A stretch of 13,741 nt of DNA from Frigididesulfovibrio sp031553235. Its GTDB lineage: Bacteria > Desulfobacterota > Desulfovibrionia > Desulfovibrionales > Desulfovibrionaceae. Location of the stretch: NCBI GenBank assembly GCA_031553235.1, contig JAVBLS010000008.1, forward strand, positions 1 to 13,741, in the 5' to 3' direction. Numbering within the stretch: position 1 is the first letter of the stretch; every line of letters starts with the position of its first letter. The notes under the pieces are model-generated. The model made no database searches and was not told the DNA's origin. It worked only from the letters and a program-made list of their open reading frames with translations. Of this stretch, positions 13,606 through 13,741 are shown one piece after another. Both the position numbers and the translations under genes were made by a program.

Positions 13606-13741
13606 GGTCCTGTTAACACTATTTGACAAAATGTGAGTATTCTGCAAATGTAGCTTATGCAAATTACTCGCGAACAGTATGAGAGAATTGCTGACTGCTT
13701 TCCCCGCCAGAGAGGCAATGTTTATTTTGACAACCTCCAGG
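13606..13741 (+). mobile_element. Left end of an IS5-family insertion sequence, partial
   Basis: The base composition changes sharply to AT-rich right after the repeat. The boundary reads CTAG then GTCC, and the likely terminal inverted repeat starts GGTCCTGTTAACA. CTAG fits the YTAR/TA type of target used by many IS5-family elements. The exact first base cannot be fixed without the right end, which is outside the window. The transposase frame starts about 50 bp in, the usual distance. Confidence 0.65.
13657..13741 (+). CDS. IS5-family transposase, N-terminal fragment (cut by the window)
   Basis: ATG 13657 opens a frame that stays open to the window edge and reads MQITREQYERIADC, then FPRQRGN. 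This is the typical N-terminus of IS5-family (IS1031/IS427-like) transposases. Only 28 residues are visible, so the DDE catalytic core is outside the window and intactness cannot be judged. Upstream is a TTGACA (13624-13629) without a matching -10 box. Codon use is more AT-rich than in all other genes here, in keeping with recent arrival. Confidence 0.7.
   Translation, partial: MQITREQYERIADCFPRQRGNVYFDNLQ

Overview
The window looks like a stretch of a high-GC, strictly anaerobic bacterium, most probably Desulfovibrio-like (Desulfobacterota). This is an inference from the gene content: a group 4 hydrogenase-related membrane complex, a GAF-protein/GAPDH pair, a DUF1844 protein with a class V aminotransferase, and GC-rich codon use throughout. 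No 16S gene or other species marker is present.

Left part (1-3934, + strand): the 3' half of an operon for a membrane-bound complex related to complex I and group 4 [NiFe] hydrogenases. It holds a proton-channel subunit (HyfF/NuoN type, 5' end cut by the window), a fused NuoC-NuoD (HyfG/HycE type) large subunit and a NuoB type (HyfI/HycG) small subunit carrying a reduced ferredoxin domain. The large subunit lacks the cysteines that bind the Ni-Fe site, so it is best called an energy-converting hydrogenase-related (Ehr) complex rather than a hydrogenase. A hairpin at 3892-3934 closes the operon.

Middle part (4128-12227): all protein genes lie on the - strand. In order of transcription they are a secreted protein of unknown function with its own promoter and terminator; a CPA2 (KefB-like) cation/proton antiporter with RCK domains; a GAF-domain protein followed by type I GAPDH; and an aminotransferase, DUF1844 protein and argC, likely one operon. 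A tRNA-Leu(CAA) gene with its own terminator sits on the + strand at 7264-7348, between the GAPDH terminator and the aminotransferase promoter.

Right part (12294-13741): a 406-bp gene-free leader, an RlpA-like peptidoglycan protein on the + strand, a short repeat, and the left end of an IS5-family element running off the window.

The most striking non-coding signal is a 117-bp element present twice in opposite orientation (3947-4063 and 13489-13605), bracketing about 9.4 kb of apparently ordinary chromosomal genes. It is flanked by TA, has imperfect terminal inverted repeats and folds into three consecutive hairpins. The copies differ at three positions. Two of these form a compensatory base-pair swap in one stem and the third leaves a G-T wobble. 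A second, more diverged repeat family of about 85 bp occurs at 6906-6989 and 9529-9614, each copy upstream of a - strand transcription unit.
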